Shown here piece by piece: positions 39,601 to 49,841 of a DNA stretch of 64,000 bases. The position numbers and the translations under genes are program-made. Position 1 is the first letter of the stretch. Each line of letters starts with the position of its first letter. The DNA comes from Isoetes taiwanensis (Eukaryota; Streptophyta; Lycopodiopsida; Isoetales; Isoetaceae): assembly GCA_021234155.1 (NCBI GenBank), contig JAJEKV010000062.1, positions 4,531,025 to 4,595,024 of the forward strand. Reading direction: 5' to 3'. Below the pieces are notes generated by a model that saw nothing but the letters and a program-made list of their open reading frames with translations, was not told where the DNA came from and ran no database searches.

Positions 39601-42600
39601 CAAAATGAGTCCTGGACCCATTTCCGCTGCATGGACGTTTTCCCACTATGATAACTCTGCAAAATTGTACGTTAGATCAACTCTATACATCTATAAATTT
39701 TATGTATGAGGTTATATTCTTACCTCTGCTGCTATGCCTTTGTCTTGGAGATGGCGACAAACAGCATCTGCCTCAGCCTGTGATTATGTTATTTTAATTG
39801 AATCGGCATAATAAAAGCAGTAAACCACCACAAACTTCTACCTGAAACTTGCAATAGACAATGATGCTTTGAGCTTCAGAAAATGGTATAGACTGCACAA
39901 GTGAATGAAGCGCCTTCAACCTGCAAATCGTTCATAATATATGTAGGAATTCAGCGAAGCATGTGAAAAAGAAAGTATGCCAAAATGAAGAATGAATTAA
40001 GCTTTTGAAATGCTTGATTATCATTTAAGGCTGAAGAGATTGTTGAATACTTGTTAGCTTCACAGCGTGAGACCGTCAGATGCAGATTCCTTCGTAGAGT
40101 AGACTCGTGTATAATTCCATCATCTGGGATATGAAGAGATGATAAAATAGACTTTCCAACCTCCACTGTAGCAGTTGCTGTCATTGCAAGCACACAGGGT
40201 GCATGAATCTTATGGTGAATAACCTTCCCCAATCTATGATAAGATGGCCGAAAATTGTGAGACCTGAGATGGAGATATACAAATTTCAGTGAATAGCATC
40301 TGCATGAAACTCTGAATACAAGAAGCTCCCCGACACCCATAGTTAGTGACTTTCCCCATTGACAATGTGATAACTCGGAAGCAGACTTCTCAGGAAGGAA
40401 CACAAAAACAAGTTCTGGATCAAAACACAACATACCATTCTGAAATGCAGTGAGCTTCATCCACAACAACCAACGAGATTTGACAAAGATCCGCCAAAGT
40501 TGAAATAAAGACCTCACTGAACAAACGCTCCGGGGATATAAACAATACCTGTGTAAAGCATGCTACTTTTTAACATACTATTTGGTACAGTAGACTACGT
40601 GATAAACATAAAATAAAATAAAGACTAAAATCAAAGTAAGAGCATTCAAGGAGCACCTTGATGCTTCCTTCACGTAGTTGGTCTATTACAGCAGCACTTT
40701 CCCGTGATGTCTAAGAAGAAATAAAATTTGGTCCCTTAGATGCAGGAAAATTGATGCCTTCGGCCGATGGATTGGGAAGTGAATTTATACCTGAGTGCTA
40801 CTAATAATGGCCCCTGGTACGCATGTAGGTAGATGATGTAGCTGATCTGCCATTAAAGCAAGCAAAGGACTGATAACCAAGGTAATTCCAGGTAAAATAT
40901 AAGCTGGTATCTGGAATAGCACAAAAAGATTTAATAAAGAAAAGGAATAATAAATTAACTATAGAACTACTACGTACCTGGTAACAGAGAGATTTTCCCG
41001 CACCAGTTGGTAAGATGAGCATTGTAGATTTGCCTCTAAGCAGGCGGCGTATGGTTTCTAATTGACCAGTACGAAATGACTGGAAACCAAAGGCCAGCTG
41101 AAGCACTCTGAGCAGATTTTCATCTGATGGATCCTCAAGTGCTTTTGTTGCTACTTCCCTGTCTTCAACTGAGAGAGCCTTTACAACATCTTTATCTCCA
41201 TCATGGCTCTTAGATTGGGTTTCTTTCATCAAAGCTTTATCCCAGTCAACATCCATCCATATTGATGGTTTTGATGATTCCAAATCAACAATGGCATCTT
41301 TCTTTCTAGTTCTCTTTTCTTGTGCAACATCATCCCTTGCTTCCGCATCGAAAATATCCATTTCTTCTTCAACCTTCTGTTCCGGAGAAGTTTTCTTATA
41401 TCTCTTTCTACGGTAGAATGATGGCCGCCTTGTACATTTTCCATTGACAAATTTTCGTCGCCTGCCCTTTCCATTGAGGTTTAACCGCACAAAATTGTCC
41501 CTGTATGCAGTATTCTGAGCCTTCTTGGTAGACCTGCTTCTTAATACTTTTGGGTTACACCAAGAATCAGCATCTACCTTTTGAACTTTTGCCCTACTAC
41601 TTGGCTCGGTAGTATTTGTATTTTCTCTTTCTCTCCTGCAAGAAGCCACAGAATGGAACTCCCCATCATTGGCATGTTCCTGTTGTGTCTGTGCACCTGA
41701 CAGATCAGATTTTATGAATTTTGACCTGGTGGTTACAGCAGTACTAATTGGTTGCTCCTCCACATTCCTTTCCGATACACTTTGGATTTTTGTTCTTCTT
41801 TTCTTTCTTTGGCACGTAGAATCAGCAGTTTTTCCATCCTGGTTACTGTCATACCCCTGTTTTATTTGTGTGCTTGCTGATGTTTTGAGATCAGACTTTA
41901 AGGATTTCGATCTTGTGGCTACCCCAAAATTAGTTAGCGTATCATCTGCAGTCCTCCCGCCAATTAAACCGCCAGTCATTGGGTGTTGTTTTTTCCCATT
42001 ATTTTCATGATCAAATCCCTTGTCAACCTGGATACTCCCATCAGTCTCTTCAGTTTGCCTGTCAAGAGCTCCTGCTGCATTATCTGGAACATCACCTTGC
42101 CAAGACTTTTCTTTCTGTAAGGTAGCTACAAAATCAGGTCTTGTTTCCTCCAGGGCAGTGCCACCCTTTGCATAATTGTTTCCTGACTGAGAACTTTCTA
42201 TTGCGTTTTCTTTAAAAAGCACATTCCGTCTGGAAAGCTTAACTGTAACTTTACTTGAAAAAAAACCAGCATGAATAGTTTCCGTTGATATTGCTCGATC
42301 ATTTTGGCATCCACCAAGCCTTTGGATTTTAATGTTAAATCCCAATGGTACAATTTTTGAAGGGAGCTCATTTCTGACAGCTGGACCAGTAGTGATTTTG
42401 GCTGTTCTAATTGCGTCCATTTCAGTGTCTGATACATCAAAGACATTATTGAGTTTCCTTTTTGCTGCACTGCATTGCCTCACAGTTCGAATATTGGTGA
42501 AGTTTGATTGCAGTGGAAGTGTGGGAAATGCATGGCCCATAGGAGATGCTTCAGGTGTTCTTTTATGCGGTTGGTCTTGCACTTGCTTCCGAGGTGTAGC

Positions 42601-43247
42601 TGAAACATGAGAACCATCTGAAGTTTCGGACTCCGATCTAGCAGGACTACGTGGAAAACACTCTAGGTTAGATTTTCCATTGACTACAGGCTTGTCTGAA
42701 ACTGAGGTAGACAAATCATTAGCAGCATAATCGGCAGGAAGCTGATGAATGCTTTCTAATTTCCTCTTTGGGGACACCTGCACGATGGACATTTCAGTAA
42801 AAGGAAACATATAATTTTGATGAAGAAAGCAATCCATACCTTGATTGGTAAAGAAACATTTTCTTTCCCAAGATGGCGTTTTAGGAAAGAATACTGCTTG
42901 TATAGAGCACCTGTTGCAAAGCCATAGTTCAGCAGAACCCATCTGAGGCCAATTAGGTTTTGCAATGTATTTCATATAGAACCATATGCGACCAGAAACT
43001 AGCCAAATTAAAAGGCCATCTAAGACATTCATACAGATGCAAAAGTTATATATGGATAAATAAAACAAAAGTAAGTGAAACAGTAGACGGGAAAAGAAAG
43101 GAAAAACTCACGAATGGAGGGGGCAGCCTGGATGTCGTCCTTGCAGGGAACTCGGCAGTGCAGTTTCGAGAAGGTACGTTCCCACTGCTTGAGCTCCAAT
43201 TTGAGACTGCGTAATTTGGCAGGTGCAGAATCGAGCATAGGATCCAT
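36696..43247 (-). CDS. RECQL4-type RecQ DNA helicase (plant RECQ5-like), 22 exons
   Basis: Exons on the minus strand: 43247-43112, 42910-42840, 42777-40978, 40910-40791, 40710-40657, 40548-40436, 40263-40051, 39920-39842, 39777-39724, 39656-39582, 39499-39446, 39362-39318, 39106-39012, 38932-38806, 38577-38479, 38178-38068, 37655-37560, 37499-37371, 37291-37122, 37046-37022, 36959-36844, 36771-36696; ~1285 residues (exons 16-17 less certain). The N-terminus (LELKQWERTFSKLH, then ALYKQYSFLKRHLG) matches the Sld2-like region of RECQL4, and a basic stretch (FVRLNLNGKGRRRKF) matches its second conserved block. Helicase motifs are intact: LPTGAGKSLCYQ (I), DEAHC (II), AMTATAT (III), ETGRAGRDG (VI). 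The C-terminus (ADIKVFLKSNTEGKFT, IARIFHGLSSPAYP, NHFWGRHMDVDF) is the conserved RECQL4/plant RECQ5 tail. The family unwinds DNA in replication and repair in the nucleus. Confidence 0.93.
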
Positions 43248-44237
43248 AGCCAGCGCCGGAGTGTTTTCTCAGCGCGGCAAATGCTGGTGATTTTTGCGGG
43301 AAGACGTTTTAAAATAATCAACTTTGCTCAATCTTTTTCTATAAAGCATGATACTGATTAAAATCATATAAAAATCATTATGCCATGATGATGTTTTTAG
43401 AGGAAGTATAGAAAAATGAATTTTTCGATGAAGTAAATTTCCTTGTAAGCAAGTCCAAGAGTTGAAGATAAAAGATGTTCCCACAACAAGATTGACGCGC
43501 TCATTAAATTTCAATTAAGTGATTAATATGCATTTTAACCTCCGCAGATGGTCGGATAGATGGTCGGACGTTAAAATAATATCTATCTGTTTATCTATCT
43601 TGAGGTAAATTTCAATTGGTGGATATTTTACAAAATGTTGGGTAAACAATCTGTCTTAAGTCCGCTTCATGGAAACATATTTGCTTTGCAAGTTTGGTCA
43701 TGAGACCATATCTTTTTTGCAACTATGTACTACTATCTTGTTATATGTTGTTATTCCATGGTTATTTTCTTTCATGATTCCAATTCATGGATAAGTTCAC
43801 TAATTTAAGAAGTGTAGATGAATTATTAAAAAAAATGTTTAGTGTTCCTGAAGGCCAATCAACCATGAGATTCATACAATTCAAATCATGGAAATGGTGA
43901 TCCCATTGTGCTACAAATTGTTTGTGAATATGATCATTCTAACAAATTGATACTTGGCATGATTGATCTCATACCCTTTAAATGGACATGGCAAATATGA
44001 TTGGTTCCTCTTTGGTGGTTTTCGGCTTTATGTTTAGCCTTCAATCTCTCATTACATAATCTATCCATTGATGCCCAAGAGGCTTTCCTTTTGGTGCATC
44101 TCTCCTTCCACCTTTGTTATGCAGATTTTTTTAAATATGTTCTTTCCGTGGTTCATATTGTAAGTCCGGAGGCCATGCAATGTGAATTGAATAAGGGCAT
44201 AACTCATAAATTGGATTGAATTCAAGTATGCCAACAG
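43248..44237. other. Intergenic with decayed coding-like remnant
   Basis: Contains a SINE-type tail at 43545-43606. Around 43800-43990 two adjacent frames read SVDELLKKMFSVPEGQSTM and then DPIVLQIVCEYDHSNKLILG, suggesting a frameshifted coding remnant of unknown family. Confidence 0.35.
43545..43606 (+). mobile_element. Truncated SINE 3' tail
   Basis: GGTCGGACGTTAAAATAATATC followed by TATC-type repeats, matching the tail of the SINE at 16925-17158. Little of the body remains. Confidence 0.5.
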
Positions 44238-45798
44238 TTGCAGTTGGACAATAAAGAGCTTAAGGAACGTATTGCTTCGCATGAATCTGCTCCTAGCTCG
44301 GGATTGAGGCTATTGGAGCCTAAGATCAGCCTGCCAGAGAAGTTTGACGGCACTCGGTCCAAGCCCCGCGGTTTTTTGAATCAGATCAGGCTTGTGATTC
44401 AGCTCCATCCTCATAGATATCCCACGGCCCAAGAACAAGTGGGGCTGATTGGTTCTCTTCTCACAGGGCCAGCTCTAAGTTGGTTTGCTCCTTTAATGGA
44501 GAAAAGAGCTCCAGAGTTGCAAGATTTTGCTGCTTTCACCGCAGAGCTCGCGAGGCATGCTTTGGAGACACCGATCGTCAGCGCACAACAGTCACAAAAC
44601 TCTACAATCTAAGGCAAGGCTCCCGTCTAGCTTCAGTATATGCATCATAATTTCGTCAGATTGTGGTAGATACTGCCTGGGATGATGTTGCACTTCGAGA
44701 TTGTTTCCGAAGGGGGTTACGAGAGGATGTGAAAGATATGTTGTTGTCTATGGAGGACCCTCAGACTTTGGAAGAAGCCATCAGATTTGCAGTTCGATGT
44801 GATAATCGGCTCTTCGAACGTAGGAACGAGAGACGTAGTCAGGTCTTCCCAATCACACAAGCGCCTGTAGCTACGTCCTCCCCGGTGTCATCAGTAGAAT
44901 CCAATAGGTCAGGACCTGAGCCTATCTTGGTGATCGGGCGATTCGAGGACCTTTATCTCCGCCGTAGAAGCAGCGTCGGAGAGAGGCTAACCTTTGCCTC
45001 TTGTGGAGGAGCTGGCCATATTGCTCGTGGATGCCCAGTAAGCGTCTTAAACCAAATCGAAAAACTCGGGGGCGGTCCGAGTAGTAGTAGGAGTCTCGCC
45101 GGTGGCCTTTCTCGAACTCTTTCCACATTTCTTAACATGTTTATTCCATCGGATAAGGTCAGCAAGACATTTTTCATCCCTATATCATTGAAATCAGAAG
45201 TTGGAGAATTGCAAGTGTTGGCGCAACTTGATTGTGGTGCAAATGCTTGTTTTATGGATAGTCGTTACGCCCGAAACACGCCATCCCTAGAAGCAAGGTT
45301 GAGCATCCCGCTACGTCGGAAGTGATTGATGGATCGGAGATCTTTTCGGTCTTGATCACATAATGTACTCGCCTCTTGGGTTTTGTTAGGGGAGTTTCTT
45401 GTAGTATTTCCTTCAATCTCATTGCTAGCCCTCATGTGCCAATAGTCTTGGGTCTGCCCTGGCTCGAGCTACGTAATCCATAGATTGATTGGCGTACTAG
45501 ATCATTTCGATTTGTTGGTTCTAGCTCTAGTTCCAGTTCATCTGCAGATCAGGTCTCTACATCAACATCGACGTCGATCCGTGCAGTATCATGGGCCCCT
45601 AATTCCGTCCTTGCTATTCCATGTTCTGATCCGACTCTTGCCTCTGCTCCAGTTCATGCCCCAAATTCTGACCATATTCTTGATGGTGTCCCAGCTCGGC
45701 TCAGTTTACATACGCTCCGGTTTGGTTCTGCTCTTGCTCCAGTCTCCATTTTGCTCAGATTCTTGCTCCATCTACTTCTGCTCCAGTTCTTGACCCAG
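44238..45798 (+). pseudogene. Degenerate Ty3/gypsy gag-protease fragment
   Basis: 44238-44612 encodes a retrotransposon gag domain (LPEKFDG, GLIGSLLTGPALSWFAPL). After a frameshift, 44663-45325 continues it (LRDCFRRGLREDVKDML, a decayed zinc knuckle ASCGGAGHIARGCP, then an aspartic protease start LDCGANACFMD). Downstream, PIVLGLPWLELRNP near 45440-45480 is the post-protease motif. The gag style resembles Sushi/Tf-type elements more than common plant ones. The fragment ends where the LTR at 45799 starts, so that element appears to have inserted into or beside it. No RT is left. Confidence 0.75.
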
Positions 45799-47372
45799 TG
45801 TGACGTTCCAGAATAATATACGGTATGAATACATATATTATACTGACACGTCACTAGTACATGTCGACTCAGACGACATGTACACAGCGACCATAAAGGG
45901 GAAGTACCCTAGGGTGTGACCCCGTGAACCATTATATTGCACATGTTAAGGCCACATGTGAATATAATACCTTTTGCCATGTGGCAATAGCCCATTGACC
46001 AAAAGGGCCCAGCCCTAAAATCGTGGGGATAAAGGGACATAAACCCTAAAAGGGAAACCCTTTCGGTTTCCAGCCCCTATAAGTCGGATTGGAGCAAAGA
46101 CTTTGGGCCTTTTCGCTGAACAACAAAGGCAGGAACCGAATTCCTAAGTTGCAGCTTCGATCCAAGCCGGCAATCTCGAGATCCAAAGAAGATGGACGCC
46201 TTCGTAGGGAGTGGGAGCCGGCCAAGAAGCGGGTTAATGGTTGATCCGATAGTTAAATCCGAAGTTTTCAGCTCTCATTTGATAGGATTAAGTATTCATT
46301 TTTAGCTATAGGCCCTACCCCTCTGACCTAAGAATGATAGGCACTAACAAAGGAACCTAACCATGTATGATTAGGTAGATTAGAATAGGTGTATTCTATT
46401 ATTTTCAGTTCTGTTGTGATGATGTTTTATCATTCTATGCGCCACTCTTGTGTATTGGGAAGGGGGTAGAGACCCGTGAGCCCAAGTAGTTGTATGATCC
46501 TAGTTTTAGCCCATTAATTCCCACCAATGCGGCCTCGCATAAGAGCCCGTCTGGCCGTGGGTGGCGGAGCTAGACCGGCTGACAAGGGAGGACTTGTCTG
46601 ATCACAGTTGATCCCTCTGGTGCGTAGCGACGGCCGGGGAACATTGTGGGCTAGGCCTAATACCACAACGCTGCGTGAGGGCGTGGTATGGACTCGACAC
46701 CTCTTGGGTGATCGTCATCTTCTAGGGGTTCAAGTCGATAATCTGGCGGTGGCTCTCTAGCTCGGCCTGTGATTGGCATGAACCTTCTGGAGGAGAGTGA
46801 TCTCCTCCTGCCTCGTCGGGAGCTGGGGAGATGCAACCTAGTAGTAGCCCCTTTGGCTATGAACCCGGCAGGCTACGGTCAGGCTCCAATACTTTTCAGC
46901 CTATCTGCAAAGTATGCACAGGAGGGGCGGATGGAGTGGACTACCCAACGACCATGTTCTGTGTCAGCCAAATCCATTTGCCATGAATTCTGTCTGCATT
47001 GCCATCTGGAGGCCCAAGCCGTCAGTCTTTCCCCATGACTCTGAGCCTGGGTAGGATTTTCCCATGTTATGTTGATGTACTGATGTGTTGTTGCAGCTAC
47101 TGTGATATGGTGGACCACCCTTCGAGGTGGGTATGTTATTATTGATTATTATTTATGTCATGTGCTCATGTGTGTTTACGCTTCCGCAGTTAGATCGATC
47201 CCGAGGGAGACGGGATGAATGACACGTCCATTCTTCCCCGTCGGGTTCTTGACCACCATCAAGAGCCTGATGTTAGGTGGACGGCCTCATGTCAGCGAGC
47301 AGATGCTGGTTTGAGGGATGATCTCCAGTTTGTATACGATCGGGGCATCGTATATGAGCTGGGGCCGTCACA
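45799..47372 (+). mobile_element. 5' LTR (1574 bp) of the histone-carrying Ty3/gypsy-type element
   Basis: Begins TGTGACG and ends CGTCACA, a perfect 7-bp terminal inverted repeat with TG...CA ends. One base after the end the tRNA-iMet primer-binding site starts, which fixes this as a 5' LTR. A TATA box lies at 46078-46084. A 10-bp-arm hairpin (GTACATGTCG at 45857-45866 and its complement at 45874-45883) sits near the 5' edge. ORFs inside it are not supported as genes. No second copy was found in the window. Confidence 0.85.
46078..46084 (+). promoter_or_regulatory. LTR TATA box
   Basis: CCCCTATAAG preceded by AAACCCTAAAA. This module recurs ahead of both histone-like ORFs (48231 and 50095). 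Confidence 0.6.
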
Positions 47373-47373
47373 A

Positions 47374-47385
47374 TGGTATCAGAGC
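47374..47385 (+). promoter_or_regulatory. Primer-binding site, initiator Met tRNA
   Basis: TGGTATCAGAGC is the canonical plant LTR-element site complementary to the 3' end of tRNA-iMet, placed one base after the LTR end. Confidence 0.93.
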
Positions 47386-47631
47386 TTTGATCTTGGCAGA
47401 CCAGGATTGAGCACTGACCGTAATCCTATAGGAACTAACTAATCTAGACATTCAGTCTTGGAGATAAAAGCCCAAGCACGAACCTCGAGTAGTGGGAAAT
47501 TTTTTTTCTTTCCCGGGGTAGAGTAGTAATTATCTAAAATTAGGATAATTAGAGAACATATTTAAGATGAAATAGATAGAAGAAAAGTCACATAGGAAAG
47601 CCTAAAAAATTTTAGTCACCTCTTTTGGCCG

Positions 47632-47704
47632 ACACCTCCAAGGGTGCGCCAGGAGCATGTTAGGTGCCTACCTAATTGGTCTCCCGTGCACACTTAGAGG
47701 GGTC
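47632..47704. repeat. Nested hairpin element H1
   Basis: First of five copies of a ~73-bp element: an outer stem of ACACCTCYAAGGGTGCGC with the complementary GCGCACTCTTAGAGGGGT type, and an inner TTAGGT...ACCTAA stem. This copy is the most diverged. Confidence 0.8.
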
Positions 47705-47845
47705 ACCCCATATAAACCCTAGAATTCGGCCTTAGGAACCCTAAATTGTAAAAGAAAACATGAAATCCTATTTAAAAAGCTCGAATTAGCTAAATTTGTA
47801 TGCTAAGACACAGAAAAGTAGTAAGTAAAAATTAAATTTGGAGCA

Positions 47846-47918
47846 ACACCTCTAAGGGTGCGCCAGAGCATAGTTAGGTCATGACCTAACACCCTCCTCG
47901 CGCACTCTTGGAGGGGTC
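47846..47918. repeat. Nested hairpin element H2
   Basis: Outer arms of ~18 nt pair almost fully; the inner arms GTTAGGTC and GACCTAAC are perfect. Confidence 0.88.
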
Positions 47919-48058
47919 CCCTAAAAGTGACTTCGGAAATTACTCAAAACTTACTCAAAGTGTAAAAGAAATGGTAGAATCTTACTTAGAATGCTTAAAT
48001 TAGCGGGAAACGCATGTTAATATGTGTCAATTGGAAAAGTTTAGGACAGAAAGGGGAA

Positions 48059-48131
48059 ACACCTCTAAGGGTGCGCCAGGGCACAGTTAGGTCCGGACCT
48101 AACACCCTTCTCGCGCACTCTTGGAGGGGTT
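48059..48131. repeat. Nested hairpin element H3
   Basis: The inner part is a perfect 18-bp palindrome (GTTAGGTCCGGACCTAAC). It is the copy closest to the first cargo ORF, ~100 bp upstream of that ORF's TATA box. Confidence 0.9.
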
Positions 48132-48230
48132 CGAGGGAAAATAGCTGACTCCACTTTGATTCAAGGTGGGGAGAATTTCGCCAGCAAACCAACAAAATAA
48201 CCAATTGGACCAAACCCTAAAAATTAAACC

Positions 48231-48238
48231 CTATAAAT
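48231..48238 (+). promoter_or_regulatory. TATA box of the H3-like ORF
   Basis: AAACCCTATAAATTAG, with a CCAATTGG box at ~48201-48208 just upstream and the ATG ~110 bp downstream. The leader shares GCGATCTTC(Y)RGC with the leader of the second cargo ORF. An independent transcription unit inside the element is inferred. Confidence 0.6.
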
Positions 48239-48342
48239 TAGTAGACTTAGGCCTCATTTTTAGGGTTTTCCACGTTGTTTTGCGAGCTCGTCCCGATAAG
48301 CGATCTTCTGGCGCCCTGATCCAAATCGATAGCTGTCAGACA

Positions 48343-49527
48343 ATGGCTAGAACGAAACAGACCGCTCGTAAGGTAAGCAAAGATGATAAGCCCAGCGCCC
48401 AAGTCCTCGCCGCCGAACAGAAACTCAAAGTTGCAGAGGCGAAATTGAAGGCCGACATGGAGCAGCGACCTAGGTACTACAGGAATTTGGAAAAGAGGCA
48501 GAAGAAAGAAGAAAAAGCCAAGAGGAAAGAAGAGAAGGCAAAGAGAAAAGAGGAAAAGGCCAGGAGGAGGGAGGAGAAGGTGAGAAGGAAAGCAGAAGAA
48601 GAAGCTGCAGAAGCCGAAGAAGACTAGTGGCGAGAGCAAAGGACAAAGAGTAGGGAAGAACCTGACAGGAAGGGCAAAAAGGTAATGACAGAAGAGCCCC
48701 GGCCTAAGAAGAGGAGGACCTCGGTCGGCGTTGTCATCGGCGAACGAACCGAAGGCGACCAACCTCCATCCTCGTCCGAAGATACCGGTGATTTGCAAGA
48801 CTTCCTGGAGGAAGTACTTCTAGGAACCAGAGAATCCTCGCAGAAGCAGCCCAACCCTCATCCTGACACAGATGAACCCCAAGAGGAGGACCCACTTCCA
48901 GCCCAGGGCCCGGCAGAAATGCAAGTTGAGCTACCCCCGCCAATGCCTCCACCGTTTTCAGAATGGCAAGAGGCAAAGAAGCTAGGTGAGGAGAAAGCAG
49001 CCGCAAAGAAGGTGAACAAAACGGCCAGGGACTCGTACACTTTAGGGCCCGAGAGGAGACACAAGAAAGAGCTAGCAGATTACACAATATACAAGAAGAT
49101 GCACGCCGAGTACACTGCCTACTACGAGGCACACAGGGTAAAGTATATCGAAGGAGGGCGGCCAACACCAGAGATATTCCAGCTGAAACCTCCACCAGAG
49201 CTTCCGGACCCCCCGAAGAAACCCATGAAAAGATCCCAAGACTCCCCGTTTGCGAGAGCCCTGCGAGAAATCCGGCACTTCCAACGGAGTTACGGATTTC
49301 TGATCCCCAGAGCAGCATTCCAGAGATTCATCCGCGGGATTCTGTGGAACTTCGACCCGAACAAGCGAGTAACTAACGATATGTTACTCGCTTTACAAGA
49401 AGCAGCAGAGATGGAAGTCGTGCAACACTTCGAGGATTCACTGGCATGCACGCTCCATGCAAAAAGAGTCACGCTTCAACCAAAGGACATGAGACTGGCC
49501 AAATACATTAAGAGGACAGATAAATAG
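48343..49527 (+). CDS. Retroelement-encoded histone H3-like protein with exact H3 tail (one in-frame TAG)
   Basis: ATG at 48343 has a strong context (ACAATGG). Residues 1-10 are MARTKQTARK, identical to the start of histone H3 including R2, T3, K4 and K9; V then replaces S10. Residues ~20-94 are lysine/glutamate-rich, coiled-coil-like. A TAG at 48625-48627 interrupts the frame, which reopens at once with no other stop to 49527; the next ATG is 48685. Residues ~115-300 are a charged, proline-rich linker. Residues ~304-394 (49252-49524) align without gaps to the H3 fold (ALREIR, FQR, ALQEAAE, FED, HAKRVT, PKD, LA), roughly 41 of 91 identical by eye. Equivalents of H3 C110, H113, R116 and D123 at the H3-H3' interface are kept. 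Total 394 codons against ~135 for normal H3. It sits between the PBS and gag. TAG readthrough, mutation and splicing are all possible. Confidence 0.88.
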
Positions 49528-49629
49528 AGTAGAAGCTACCTTTTGAATGAAAAGGATATATATAGTTGTTTAAACGTGCATTGGATTAAGTATAGTAGTA
49601 GTTAAGGAGCAACTGTCAAATTTTGGCCA

Positions 49630-49702
49630 ACACCTCTAAGGGTGCGCCAGAGCACAGTTAGGTCTGAACCTAACACCCTCCTCGTGCACTCTTAGAGGGG
49701 TC
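49630..49702. repeat. Nested hairpin element H4
   Basis: Outer ACACCTCTAAGGGTGCGC pairs with the TGCACTCTTAGAGGGGT side; inner TTAGGTCTGAACCTAA. Located ~100 bp after the stop of the H3-like ORF. Confidence 0.9.
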
Positions 49703-49841
49703 CAGCCAACTGGGCCCTTGATCAGCCACTTACCTGCTCCAAATGAAGTAAATAAGCAAAGAAACTTGCAGTTAAGAAGAAAATAAGTAGGAATTCACGT
49801 CTTTGAACTTGTTCTTGACACCCATTAGGCATAGATAGGCC

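Noticed and set aside
41669-42610. Plus-strand ORFs of 113 and 92 codons
   Set aside because: Antisense shadows of the large RECQL4 exon 3.
43112-43321. Alternative overlapping minus-strand ORFs at the RECQL4 start
   Set aside because: They are out of frame with exon 1; the frame starting at 43247 gives the Sld2-like motif and splices in phase.
46769-47038. 89-codon ORF in the LTR
   Set aside because: No family signature and GC-rich LTR sequence gives chance ORFs on both strands.
47215-47442. 75-codon ORF crossing the LTR end and PBS
   Set aside because: It spans the LTR boundary and PBS, which are non-coding; chance ORF.
48166-48342. N-terminal extension of the H3-like ORF
   Set aside because: The longer frame starts with GTG, not ATG. 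The ATG at 48343 has a strong context and exposes the exact H3 tail.
48900-49240. HMG-box in the linker of the H3-like protein
   Set aside because: The lysine-, tyrosine- and glutamate-rich stretch (LADYTIYKKMHAEYTAYYEA) recalls HMG-box helices, but key aromatic and proline positions do not line up.
48734-49318. 194-codon minus-strand ORF inside the H3-like gene
   Set aside because: Shadow of the strongly biased plus-strand coding sequence; no domain.
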